DNA from: Kitasatospora acidiphila | Lineage (GTDB): Bacteria > Actinomycetota > Actinomycetes > Streptomycetales > Streptomycetaceae | Assembly: GCF_006636205.1 (NCBI RefSeq) | Contig: NZ_VIGB01000003.1 | Location: 5,074,501-5,138,500 of the forward strand | DNA length: 64,000 nt | Direction of reading: 5' to 3' | In this document: in pieces, positions 56,321 through 63,743 of the stretch | Layout: each line of letters opens with the position of its first letter | Numbering within the stretch: position 1 is the stretch's first letter | Notes under the pieces: model-generated | What the model was told of the DNA's origin: nothing | The model's database searches: none | Seen by the model: the letters and a program-made list of their open reading frames with translations, nothing else | Made by a program: the position numbers and the translations under genes

Positions 56321-56406
56321 GGCGAAGTCCTTGCGGCTGGCTGGGTGTTGGTCGGCTGAGTACCTCGCAGGGCGCACGGCGTCGGGTCCGTACGCCCGGG
56401 CGGCCA

Positions 56407-56643
56407 TCAGACGACGGGGTAGTCGAACCGCTGCGCGTCGGTGGGGGTGGGCAGGCGGTAATGCTCGTCATCGCGGGCGGCCCACACGTGGATGGTGAGC
56501 GGGCCGGCCAGATCCGGTCGGGCGGTGCAGGTGTCGGCGGCGAGTTGGTCAGCGAGGGCCTGCGGGTCCGGGGCGGTGGAGTCGCTGCCGTAGCGGGAGC
56601 CTCGGGAGCCCGTGGCGGTGACGCGGTACATGAGGTGGGTCAT
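56407..56643 (-). CDS. Small phage protein
   Basis: 78 residues (THLMYRVTATGSRGSRYGSD, PLTIHVWAARDDEHYR). Unknown function; placed between two better-supported genes on the same strand. Confidence 0.55.
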   Translation of the reverse strand: MTHLMYRVTATGSRGSRYGSDSTAPDPQALADQLAADTCTARPDLAGPLTIHVWAARDDEHYRLPTPTDAQRFDYPVV

Positions 56644-56669
56644 GGCTGGCCTTCCGTGAAGGTGGTGGT

Positions 56670-56999
56670 TCAGGCGGCGGTGAGAATGGCGACGGCGGCG
56701 CGGTGGTAGCAGTCGCGTCCGGCGCGGCCGGCGGGGCAGGTGCAGGCCTGGCGGGCGGTGGTGTAGAGCTCTGTGCCGTCGCTGCTGACGGCGCGGTAGA
56801 TGCGGCGGCCGCGAATGGGGATGATCGCGGCGTCCTCGATCAACTCGCGCGCGGCTTCGAGCTGGTGGGCCTTGTAGTCGCGCAGGTCGGCCGCCTTGGC
56901 GGCGGCGCGGAGCTTGGCAGCGCAGTGGCGGCCGCGACCCCGGGCCTGGCTGGCGGCGGAGCGGAGGGCCCGGCCGCAGCTCAGGCAGTGGGTATGCAT
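56670..56999 (-). CDS. SWIM/DUF6011-type zinc-finger protein
   Basis: 109 residues. CLSCGRALRSAASQARGRG with a following Cys (RHCAAKL) is a DUF6011-like zinc finger. The C-terminus ACTCPAGRAGRDCYHRAA is a SWIM-type CxCx(n)CxH motif. It probably binds nucleic acid or protein. It is the first gene of the minus-strand transcript leaving the operator region at 57023-57119, so likely an early or repressed gene. Confidence 0.72.
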   Translation of the reverse strand: MHTHCLSCGRALRSAASQARGRGRHCAAKLRAAAKAADLRDYKAHQLEAARELIEDAAIIPIRGRRIYRAVSSDGTELYTTARQACTCPAGRAGRDCYHRAAVAILTAA

Positions 57000-57022
57000 G
57001 GCGGTCTCCCTCCGCTCTCGAC

Positions 57023-57119
57023 TGTCTATCCTGTAGACATCTCCACTATCCCGGAGTGGCGCTCGATTGTCTACCCCATAGACACTCTGGTGCGGGATGA
57101 GTCGGCTACCCCATAGACA
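57023..57119. promoter_or_regulatory. Three-copy operator array TGTCTA-N5-TAGACA
   Basis: Two perfect 17-bp dyads, TGTCTATCCTGTAGACA (57023-57039) and TGTCTACCCCATAGACA (57068-57084), and a third degenerate copy CGGCTACCCCATAGACA (57103-57119) sit 45 and 35 bases apart. They fill the divergent gap between the zinc-finger gene (-) and the HTH gene (+). This is the form of a phage immunity-type or early-promoter operator. Confidence 0.75.
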
Positions 57120-57141
57120 GCCACCGTGAGACCATGGCCCC

Positions 57142-57639
57142 ATGACCGACTGGGAGAAGCAGCTCAAGCAGCGGCGGGCCGCGATCCGCCGAGCCGAACA
57201 GGCCCTGGAGGAGACCATTGCGGACGCCTACGACCTGGGCGGTCTCAGCTGGCGGAAGATCGGCGCCGCCGCCGAGGTCAACCATGAGTGGGCCAGGAAG
57301 ACCGCGGCTGCAGTTCGCGAACGTCGCGAGGCCGGCCCTGGCGCGGATCCGCTGCCGGCCGATCCGGTCGCCAACCCACGGCGAACCCGCGCCGCCGGGC
57401 AGGACACCGAGCCAACCATGCCCGGCGAGTACACCCCTGACCTCACTCGCCTGACGCATCGTGAGCGCTCGATCATCGACTTGCTGGCTGACGGCAAGGA
57501 GCTCGTGGAGATCGCCTCCCTGTTTGGCGTTCAGCGGGAGCGGGTCGCGCAGCAGCGACGCAACGCCCGACGGAAGCTCGGCGTCACCACCGAGCCGCAG
57601 TGGCAGGCGGTACTCCGGGCATCCCAAGACGAGGCGTGA
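57142..57639 (+). CDS. HTH regulator, only plus-strand prophage gene
   Basis: 165 residues with two helix-turn-helix-like segments. Residues 25-60 (DLGGLSWRKIGAAAEVNHEW) resemble a sigma-region-4/MarR-like HTH. Residues 102-150 (LTHRERSIIDLLADGKELVE, ASLFGVQRERVAQQRRNAR) resemble a LuxR/GerE-type domain. It begins 22 bases after the last operator copy, so it probably regulates itself and the divergent early genes. A repressor or early activator role is inferred. Confidence 0.75.
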   Translation: MTDWEKQLKQRRAAIRRAEQALEETIADAYDLGGLSWRKIGAAAEVNHEWARKTAAAVRERREAGPGADPLPADPVANPRRTRAAGQDTEPTMPGEYTPDLTRLTHRERSIIDLLADGKELVEIASLFGVQRERVAQQRRNARRKLGVTTEPQWQAVLRASQDEA

Positions 57640-57699
57640 CGAGCACCTCGCCAAACTGCCTGACGTCCGTAACGCCGCGCGGCCACTCGCGCTGCCCGC

Positions 57700-57948
57700 T
57701 CACGGCACCGCGGCTGGCCCCGCGAGCCCGGCCTCGATCCGCCGGGCGATCGCGCGCGCGTCGTCCGGCCCGGTCTGTGGCTTCGGACTGAGCCCCACCA
57801 CCGGCCGCGGCCCGCGCGGCTCCCGCCGCCGGATCGCCGCCTCCACCTCCAGTACCGCCGCCGTGAGCTGGTGCACCGTCACCGGCAAGTCCAGCCGGAT
57901 CGCCCACCTCGTCAGCGCCTCGTCGATCGCGTCCTCGCGGGCGGTCAC
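57700..57948 (-). CDS. Small phage protein
   Basis: 82 residues, helical (TAREDAIDEALTRWAIRL, TAAVLEVEAAIRRREP). The GTG overlaps the stop of the LuxR-type gene by 4 bases. Unknown function; convergent with the HTH gene at 57142. Confidence 0.55.
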   Translation of the reverse strand: MTAREDAIDEALTRWAIRLDLPVTVHQLTAAVLEVEAAIRRREPRGPRPVVGLSPKPQTGPDDARAIARRIEAGLAGPAAVP

Positions 57949-58298
57949 GCGGCACGCTCCGGCAGCCGCAGTCGGGTCAGCCGGTGCGCCATGCCCTCGC
58001 CGGCCTCCAACTGGTCCTGGCAGCGCGCGCACTGGCAGATCACTGGCACGCGCGACTTCTCCGCTCGTGGCTCGATGGTCAGCTGGCCGGTGCGGATTGC
58101 TGCGCCGACGATGCCGGCCCGGTCGCCGGTGCCGAGCTTGCGGCCGATTCGGCGCAGGTGGCTCTTGACGGCCTGCCAGCTGACGCCGAGCCGGTCGCCG
58201 ATCTGCTCGTTGGTGCCGCCGGCTGCGACGGCGGCGACGACCTCGATCTCTCGGGCGGTGAGGAGTCTCCCGGGCGTGGGTGGGGTGGGTGTGGGCAT
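57945..58298 (-). CDS. LuxR/GerE-type HTH protein with zinc-finger-like Cys pair
   Basis: 117 residues. LTAREIEVVAAVAAGGTNEQ then IGDRLGVSWQAVKSHLRRIGRKLG is a clear GerE helix-turn-helix. A C-terminal ICQCARCQDQLEAGEGM adds a CxCxxC pair. There is no receiver domain. It is probably a phage transcription factor. Confidence 0.78.
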   Translation of the reverse strand: MPTPTPPTPGRLLTAREIEVVAAVAAGGTNEQIGDRLGVSWQAVKSHLRRIGRKLGTGDRAGIVGAAIRTGQLTIEPRAEKSRVPVICQCARCQDQLEAGEGMAHRLTRLRLPERAA

Positions 58299-58348
58299 CG
58301 CTGCTCCTGGAGTTGTGTGGGCGTTCGTTGGCAGGTCAGCGGCCGTCG

Positions 58349-58360
58349 TGACGGGCGTCA
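58349..58360 (+). repeat. TGACGGGCGTCA motif, copy 4
   Basis: Exact copy, 9 bases from the sigma-factor stop (58369); further GGCCGTCAGGC repeats follow within the gene end. Confidence 0.7.
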
Positions 58361-58368
58361 GGCGGCCG

Positions 58369-58908
58369 TCAGGCGGCCGTCAGTTGGCGTCGGAGGGTGA
58401 CGCTGGCGCGGTGGCGAATGGCTCGGACGGCGCCGGGTGTGCGGCCGGTGCGGGCGGCGACCTGCGCCGTGCTCAGCCCGGCCCAGTAGGTGAGTGCGAG
58501 GGTCTGCCGGTGGGCGGCTGGGAGGGTGGCGACCGCGGTGCGGATGGGCGCGGCGTCCAGCTGGGCGAGCACCTGGTCCTCCGGCCCGGGCGCCGCGGCG
58601 TGCTGGTGCCGGCCGGGGTCGTCGGTGAGCACCTCGCGCTGGGTCGCTGCCCGCTTGGCGTGGTCGGCGAGCAGGTTGCGGGCGATGGTGAGCAGCCAGG
58701 CGCCGACCGGGGCGCCGGTGGGCCGGTAGCCGGGGAGCGCGCGGATGGCCCGGACCCACACGTCCTGGGCGAGGTCGTCGGCCAGGTCCGCGCCGCACCG
58801 GCGGGCCAGGTAGCGGTGCACCGCACTCTGGTGCAGGCGGTAGAGCTCCGTGATGGCGGCGCGGTCGCCCTGCTGTGCGGCGGTCATGAGGGCTGGGGTG
58901 GTGGCCAT
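58369..58908 (-). CDS. ECF-type sigma factor
   Basis: 179 residues. The region-2 core is DLADDLAQDVWVRAIRALPGY and region 4 is LALTYWAGLSTAQVAART followed by a recognition helix (PGAVRAIRHRASVTLRRQL). No anti-sigma gene is adjacent. In a prophage it would redirect host RNA polymerase to phage promoters. It is preceded by a helical gene with the same orientation. Confidence 0.85.
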   Translation of the reverse strand: MATTPALMTAAQQGDRAAITELYRLHQSAVHRYLARRCGADLADDLAQDVWVRAIRALPGYRPTGAPVGAWLLTIARNLLADHAKRAATQREVLTDDPGRHQHAAAPGPEDQVLAQLDAAPIRTAVATLPAAHRQTLALTYWAGLSTAQVAARTGRTPGAVRAIRHRASVTLRRQLTAA

Positions 58909-58943
58909 CGCTGCTCCTGCTGCTCGTGGTGTTGTGGCGGTGG

Positions 58944-58955
58944 TGACGGGCGTCA
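58944..58955 (+). repeat. TGACGGGCGTCA motif, copy 5
   Basis: Exact copy ending in the stop codon of the gene at 58953. Confidence 0.7.
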
Positions 58956-59207
58956 GTGGCGGTGTTGGGGCGGCCCGTAAGGGGTTTGCCAGGCGGGTCG
59001 GTCGGCTGGCCCCGTCGGGTTGCCGTTGGCGTCGATGAGTCCGGCGTCCTGGAGCGCCCGGTAGAGCGCGGCGAGCTGCTGCGCGGCGGCGGTGACTGCG
59101 GGGGTGAGCGCTTCGGCGAGGCGGGCGAGTTGTGCACCGACCGCGGCGACGGTCTGGAGGAGCTGCTCGCGCTGTTCGTCGGCGCTCATTTCGGCGAGGG
59201 GCTTCAT
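58953..59207 (-). CDS. Small helical phage protein
   Basis: 84 residues: KPLAEMSADEQREQLLQTVAA, LARLAEALTPAVTAAAQQL, ALYRALQDAGLIDANGN. Predicted helical bundle or coiled coil. Unknown function. Its stop is embedded in a TGACGGGCGTCA repeat. Confidence 0.6.
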   Translation of the reverse strand: MKPLAEMSADEQREQLLQTVAAVGAQLARLAEALTPAVTAAAQQLAALYRALQDAGLIDANGNPTGPADRPAWQTPYGPPQHRH

Positions 59208-59252
59208 GGCTGGGTCTCCTGGAGGGGTTGGCCGGCTGCGGTGTGCGGCCGG

Positions 59253-59264
59253 TGACGGGCGTCA
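59253..59264 (+). repeat. TGACGGGCGTCA motif, copy 6; summary of the family
   Basis: A 12-base near-palindrome (TGACG-GG-CGTCA). Exact copies in the same orientation: 37799, 51316 (inside a gene), 54919, 55316, 58349, 58944 and 59253; variant 51994; one copy in the reverse orientation at 47881 (inside a gene). Four exact copies and the variant overlap a stop codon of a minus-strand gene. None was noticed before 37 kb. Confidence 0.7.
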
Positions 59265-60413
59265 GCTGCGGGTCGACGGGGCGTCAGCGGCCGCGATGAG
59301 CACGCTGACGCGCTGGTACTTCTGTTCGGTGGTGTGGCCGTCCCACTGGGCGCGTGGGTCGTCGGCAGGTACCTGCTGGACGTGGGCGAAGAGTTCGGCG
59401 TCGCGCGGGTGGATGTGCCACGACAGCTGCTGCCCGCTGGCGGTGAGGTAGAGGATCTGCCAGCCGGGTTCGTCGACGTCGGGGGCGGGTGCGAGGACGG
59501 CGGGGTACAGCGAGGCGAGCCAGGCGAGGAGTTGGGCGCGTTCGCGGTAGGCGCCGTCCCGCTCGGACTCGGCGCGCTGTCGCGCTTCGTGCGGGGTGAG
59601 TGCGCCGGGCGCGTGCCGTTGGACGACGAGGGTGTAGAGCTCGGGCTGCTCGGCGATCTTGACGTCGAACTCCAGCCGCGTCTCCGTGTAGTTCGGGGCG
59701 TCGCCGAGCAGGGTCTTGGCCATGGCGACGTAGGCGGCGGCCATCTCGCGGCCCATGGCGAGGTCCATCTCCCAGCGGCCGGTGCGGAAGTCGGCGTACT
59801 TGAGGCCGAGTTGCTGTTCCTGCTTCTGGATCCACCGCTCGCGGGCGGCTTCGTCGCGGCCGCCGAGTTCGGCGACGAGCTGGTCGGCGCGGCTGGCCTG
59901 TTGCTGGGCCTGCAGAACGGTGCTGGCATGCGCGCGGGCGGCGTACTGGAGCCGGTCGACGAGCCAGCGCACGTACCAGGGGCGGGGCGCCTCGTTGATC
60001 TTCCGGACGGCGTCAACGACGGTGTCTCGGCGGGTGATGTAGCCGGCGCGGACGAGGGCGTCGCGGATGGCACCGCCGGTAAAACGCTGGCCCGCGAGCC
60101 GGTTCTCACCGGCGCGGCGGCGGGCGGAGTGCCAGGCGGCGCGGTAGCGGGCCCGCTCGGCGCGGAGCCGGTCGACCTCGGCGAGCAACGCGGCCACGTC
60201 CTCGTGCGCGTTGAGCACGAACTCGCGGTCGGCGTCGGCCTGGTCGCCCTCGCCGAAGTCGAGCGTGCCGATGCCGTGCTCGTAGCCGTGGTGTTCGGCG
60301 GCGACGAAGTGCGGCCCGTAGTTGGGCTGCAGGTACCAGGTTCCGCTGGTTGCCGTGCCGTGGCGGGCCAGGATGGCGGCGAGCTGCTCGCCGGTGGGCA
60401 GCTGGGTGGTCAT
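59262..60413 (-). CDS. Phage protein, helical core
   Basis: 383 residues. The N-terminal part (HGTATSGTWYLQPNYGPHFVA) is ordered. A central coiled-coil region (REFVLNAHEDVAALLAEVDRL, AERARYRAAWHSARRRAG) follows, then a charged domain and a C-terminal WDGHTTEQKYQRVSVLIAA. No enzyme motif. The general sequence style recurs in Streptomyces phages. Unknown function. Confidence 0.62.
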   Translation of the reverse strand: MTTQLPTGEQLAAILARHGTATSGTWYLQPNYGPHFVAAEHHGYEHGIGTLDFGEGDQADADREFVLNAHEDVAALLAEVDRLRAERARYRAAWHSARRRAGENRLAGQRFTGGAIRDALVRAGYITRRDTVVDAVRKINEAPRPWYVRWLVDRLQYAARAHASTVLQAQQQASRADQLVAELGGRDEAARERWIQKQEQQLGLKYADFRTGRWEMDLAMGREMAAAYVAMAKTLLGDAPNYTETRLEFDVKIAEQPELYTLVVQRHAPGALTPHEARQRAESERDGAYRERAQLLAWLASLYPAVLAPAPDVDEPGWQILYLTASGQQLSWHIHPRDAELFAHVQQVPADDPRAQWDGHTTEQKYQRVSVLIAAADAPSTRS

Positions 60414-60416
60414 CGG

Positions 60417-61067
60417 TCAGGCCTCCCCGGACGCAGTGGCGGCGGCCACCAGCTCGGGCGCCGGCTGCTGTGCGCTGGCCCGGTCGTACGCGGCGATACC
60501 CCACACGATCGCGTGGCAGGCCCACAGGTACTCCCACGACCAGTCGTCGAAGTCCGTCTCCCACTTGGCGGGGAACCCCAGGTCGTAGTCGTCGTGGTCA
60601 AACCAGGCGACCGCGGTACGGGCCCCGTCCTCGTATTCGAGGCTGTGCTCGTCGCTGTCGAGGATCTGCTCGGTGACGGCGGCAACGAGGCCCGGGTGGC
60701 GCTCCTCGCTGGCCTTGGCGGTGACGGTCAGCCACTCCCGGAACTTGGCCTCCGACCAGGCCTTGACCTGCCCGGCGTTGACCTTCTCCTGCCAGTAGCC
60801 GGGGTTGATGCCGTCGCGGCTGGTGCCGCGGAACATGCTGAACAGGTCGGCGAGCGGGTGGGTCGAGAAGACGAAGGTAGGGCCGTCGCCGCGGATGGTC
60901 ATCCCGTTGGGCCAGGTGATCAGGTCGTAGCGGTAGAGGCCGCCGTACTGCGGGTTCGCGAACCGCAGGTGCCGGTACAGGCCGTCCTCGTGGAGCACGG
61001 TCAGCTGGTGTTTGGCGGTGTCGCGGGCGAACCGGGCGGCGGCGTCGGCGATCGGGTCGATGGTCAT
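60417..61067 (-). CDS. Phage protein of unknown function
   Basis: 216 residues, soluble, Trp- and acidic-rich (TLVHEDGLYRHLRFANP-like start, TTIRGDGPTFVFSTHPLAD, WFDHDDYDLGFPAKWETDFDDW-like end, given approximately). It belongs to an uncharacterised actinophage family with the LRFxNPxxGxYR pattern. It precedes the gene at 59262 by 3 bases. Confidence 0.62.
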   Translation of the reverse strand: MTIDPIADAAARFARDTAKHQLTVLHEDGLYRHLRFANPQYGGLYRYDLITWPNGMTIRGDGPTFVFSTHPLADLFSMFRGTSRDGINPGYWQEKVNAGQVKAWSEAKFREWLTVTAKASEERHPGLVAAVTEQILDSDEHSLEYEDGARTAVAWFDHDDYDLGFPAKWETDFDDWSWEYLWACHAIVWGIAAYDRASAQQPAPELVAAATASGEA

Positions 61068-61070
61068 CGG

Positions 61071-61367
61071 TCAGGCCTCCGCGTGGGCGGCGAGGACGGC
61101 GCGGCCGAGGTCGGTGAGCAGCACCGGCCGGCCGCGGAGCGGCACGTAGTCGCCGAGCTCGACCAGGGCGTCATCGGGCTGGCCGTTGCCGCGCAGACGC
61201 TCCAACGCGGGCCGGGAGACACCCGAGCCGGGCTTGGCGGGGTCGCGGTAGACGTGGATCGGCTTGCCGGCGTCCTGCGCGGCGGCGAACCGAGCAAGGT
61301 AGCCGCGGCCCACGTCGGTCGTGCGGGGCAGCTCGGGGGCGTCGATGTCGAGCGGCTGTTCGGTCAT
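61071..61367 (-). CDS. Small phage protein
   Basis: 98 residues: TEQPLDIDAPELPRTTDVGR, PIHVYRDPAKPGSGVSRPALE, VELGDYVPLRGRPVLLTDLGR. Soluble alpha/beta. Unknown function; between the replication-type gene and the gene at 60417. Confidence 0.58.
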   Translation of the reverse strand: MTEQPLDIDAPELPRTTDVGRGYLARFAAAQDAGKPIHVYRDPAKPGSGVSRPALERLRGNGQPDDALVELGDYVPLRGRPVLLTDLGRAVLAAHAEA

Positions 61368-61455
61368 GGGATCGCTCCAGGGGTGTGTGGCGGGCTGTGG
61401 GCGGGTCGCGCGCGCGTTCGGACGCGGGGCCGGTCTCCGGGCGGCTGGCGGCCCG

Positions 61456-62439
61456 TCAGCCGGTTTCTCGGGTGTGGTCTGCAGCAATCTGGGCGTCGAT
61501 CTGTGCCATGCGCTCGGCGAAGGTCGGCGGCGTCCAGGTGTCGTCGCGGGGTTCGGTGCGCCGCTGGGCCTGTTCGTGGGGCCATGCGGGTCCGGTCTGG
61601 CCGCCGGGCAGGCCGAGCAGCAGCGGGGGCTGCTGGGTGTCGGTCGGCCGTTCACGCTCAGCCCACTCGATCCAGCGGACCGCGGCGGCCTCGGGCGTGG
61701 TCTGCCAGCGGTCGGCGCGCATGCGGCGGACGAACTTGCGAGTGACCTCGGCGAGCTGGCTGCCGGTGAGGACCGGGCGGCCAGCCGCGGTGCGTGCCGA
61801 CTGGGCGGACGCGATGGTCTCGCTGTTCGGCTGCCAGGTCTCAGGGATCAGAGAGAGCGCCTCGGGCGCCTGCGCGCGGGGACGGTCACCTTCTTCTCTC
61901 TCAGTACCACTAGTGGGGAGGGGAGGGGAGGGGAACGCGCGCGCGTGAGTCCCATCGGAGTCCCCCCGGGACACAGACATCTGACCTGCGTGTTCGTCAG
62001 AATCGGGCCTGTGAATCGAGCTCGATTCGTCTTCGTTTCGGCTGCGATTCGCGTGCGATTCGGGGTCGATTCGCGCTCGGTTTTCCGCCTCGGCGCGCTG
62101 GTTGCGCTTCTTCGCGGCAGCCTTCGAACGGCGGTCCAGTACCTGCTTCCTGGAGAAGTTCGCCCCGGCGAGGTAGTCGTGCATCACGTAGTCGCCGTGC
62201 GGAGGTTGCGGGCAACGCGGGCAGGCGTGGCCACTCTCGTGCCACAGACCGACCGTGATCAGCTTCTGGACCTGTGGCGGGGTGCCGTACATGCTGGCGA
62301 TGGCCCCGGGCACGATGCCGTCGGTCAGATGTGCCGAGCAGTACGCGCCGCAGCGCACCCAGAGGCCGATGGCGGCGTTGCCGGCCTTCAGCATCTTGGG
62401 GTGGGCGTACGCACTGTCGTCCACCGCGAACCACGTCAT
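61456..62439 (-). CDS. Replication initiator-like phage protein
   Basis: 327 residues. The N-terminal TWFAVDDSAYAHPKMLKAGN followed by GLWVRCGAYCSAHLTDG and HACPRCPQPPHGDYVMHDYL is a winged-helix primosome/replication initiator domain of the type found in many actinophages. A charged linker (SRKQVLDRRSKAAAKKRNQR) and a C-terminal helical domain (WRTTPEAAAVRWIEW-type) follow. Probably recruits helicase to a phage origin; DnaT/O-like comparison is tentative. Confidence 0.68.
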   Translation of the reverse strand: MTWFAVDDSAYAHPKMLKAGNAAIGLWVRCGAYCSAHLTDGIVPGAIASMYGTPPQVQKLITVGLWHESGHACPRCPQPPHGDYVMHDYLAGANFSRKQVLDRRSKAAAKKRNQRAEAENRARIDPESHANRSRNEDESSSIHRPDSDEHAGQMSVSRGDSDGTHARAFPSPPLPTSGTEREEGDRPRAQAPEALSLIPETWQPNSETIASAQSARTAAGRPVLTGSQLAEVTRKFVRRMRADRWQTTPEAAAVRWIEWAERERPTDTQQPPLLLGLPGGQTGPAWPHEQAQRRTEPRDDTWTPPTFAERMAQIDAQIAADHTRETG

Positions 62440-62470
62440 CGGGAGGTGCTCCTACGTTGGGGGTTGGGCG

Positions 62471-62507
62471 CCCGTGGCGGGGGGATCGCGGCCAGCCCCG
62501 CCACGGG
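62471..62507 (-). terminator. Hairpin after the gene at 62522
   Basis: CCCGTGGCGGGG and CCCCGCCACGGG form a perfect 12-bp stem with a 13-base loop. Confidence 0.65.
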
Positions 62508-62521
62508 CCGTACAGGGTGGT

Positions 62522-62959
62522 TCAGACGGGCCTGAAGAGCAGCACCGGCGCGGCGTCTACTTCGGCGAGCGGACCGGCGGCCAGCTCATGCCAGGCCGGG
62601 ATACCCTGCTCGGGGATGGAGTTGACGACGCGGAGCATCGCGTGGCCGCAGCGCAGCGTTATGGAGGTGCCGGCGCCGGACGGGGCGGCGCCGAGGCGCA
62701 CATCTGCCTGCGAGTCGACGCGGCCGAGCCAGGTGCGGACGAGCGGGATGTCCGCGTGGCTCAGGTGTGCGTGCCAGCGGCCCTCGTTGACGGAGTCGGC
62801 CCGATCGACCGCCATCGTGCATTCGTCGACGGCAACGGCGTACAGGTGGCTACCGAGCGCCTCCAGGCGGATGGCGGCCAGCTCGGGACGGCCATGGACG
62901 TGCGGTTCGGTGTGGTCGAGCATCGTGGTCAGCGCGTGGGCGCTGATGGTGGTGCGCAT
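62522..62959 (-). CDS. Phage protein, possible sliding-clamp-like domain
   Basis: 145 residues, beta-rich with TMLDHTEPHVHGRPELAAIRLE, HLYAVAVDECTMAVDRADS and GAAPSGAGTSITLRCGHAMLRV. These blocks have the rhythm of one domain of a DnaN-type clamp, but this is a low-confidence resemblance. The location among replication genes fits. Otherwise unknown. Confidence 0.5.
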   Translation of the reverse strand: MRTTISAHALTTMLDHTEPHVHGRPELAAIRLEALGSHLYAVAVDECTMAVDRADSVNEGRWHAHLSHADIPLVRTWLGRVDSQADVRLGAAPSGAGTSITLRCGHAMLRVVNSIPEQGIPAWHELAAGPLAEVDAAPVLLFRPV

Positions 62960-62979
62960 GGTGGGCTCCAGGGGCTGGG

Positions 62980-63004
62980 GCCGCCCGGGGATGGCCCGGG
63001 CGGC
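62980..63004 (-). terminator. Hairpin after the gene at 63016
   Basis: GCCGCCCGGG and CCCGGGCGGC form a perfect 10-bp stem with a 5-base loop. Confidence 0.65.
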
Positions 63005-63015
63005 AGAACAGTTGG

Positions 63016-63228
63016 TCAGTGGGCCGGCGGCTGCGGGGCGGTCTCCGCGGCACTCTCGGCGTCCAGGCGGTCCGCGACCTGCCGCAGGATGTAGGCGGCC
63101 TGCGGCTTGCTGAGGCCGCTGCCGCCGTGCTCCAACAGGACGTTGCTGCTGGGCCCCGGACGCACGATCAGGAAGAACAGGGCGTCGCGGCCGTCGATGG
63201 CTACCATCGAGACGTCGTCAGTGCTCAT
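63016..63228 (-). CDS. Small phage protein
   Basis: 70 residues (STDDVSMVAIDGRDALFFLIV, GGSGLSKPQAAYILRQVADRL). Coupled by ATGA overlap to the HTH gene upstream. Unknown function. Confidence 0.58.
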   Translation of the reverse strand: MSTDDVSMVAIDGRDALFFLIVRPGPSSNVLLEHGGSGLSKPQAAYILRQVADRLDAESAAETAPQPPAH

Positions 63229-63743
63229 GCGGCGGGCCTCCTGCGGCTGGGCCGCGAGTCGGCTTCGCCGATTGTTGGCGCCTGCTGCCAGCCGCCGAGG
63301 TCCCGCCACCGAGCGACGGTCTTGGGTCCTGCCCCGATCGCGCGGGCCACCTCGGTCACGGTCAGCCCGTCATGGAGGTACAGGTGCCGGGCACGCTGGA
63401 TCCGCTCGGACGTGCTGACCATGTCGGCGCCCAACTCCATCGGGCCGCCGACCCGGCCAGCGAGGTTGCGGATCGTGGTCGGCCCCGATTTGGTGGCGGG
63501 CGCCGGACGGCCGTGCTCATCCCACGTGAGGTAGCTGAGGGCGTCCGTCACGCGCTGGTCCGGGTCGACCAGGCCGGCCAACACGACGATCAGCGCGATC
63601 AGCTCGGTCCGGTCGAGGTGCTCGGTGTGGTGGGCGACGTCGTGGTGGTCGCCGTCACCGCGCACGACGCACGCCAACTTCGCCGCCACCGGCAGCAGCC
63701 GCTCGGCGAGTTCACCGCGTTCGGCGGCCGTCAGGGCCGTCAT
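63225..63743 (-). CDS. HTH DNA-binding phage protein
   Basis: 172 residues. The N-terminal helical half contains DGDHHDVAHHTEHLDRTELI, which also occurs in actinophage WhiB-neighbour/unknown proteins. The C-terminal part (ERIQRARHLYLHDGLTVTEVAR, AIGAGPKTVARWRDLGG) is a clear helix-turn-helix of the transposase/Rep type. The ATG overlaps the exonuclease stop. Regulatory or replication role is inferred. Confidence 0.68.
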   Translation of the reverse strand: MTALTAAERGELAERLLPVAAKLACVVRGDGDHHDVAHHTEHLDRTELIALIVVLAGLVDPDQRVTDALSYLTWDEHGRPAPATKSGPTTIRNLAGRVGGPMELGADMVSTSERIQRARHLYLHDGLTVTEVARAIGAGPKTVARWRDLGGWQQAPTIGEADSRPSRRRPAA

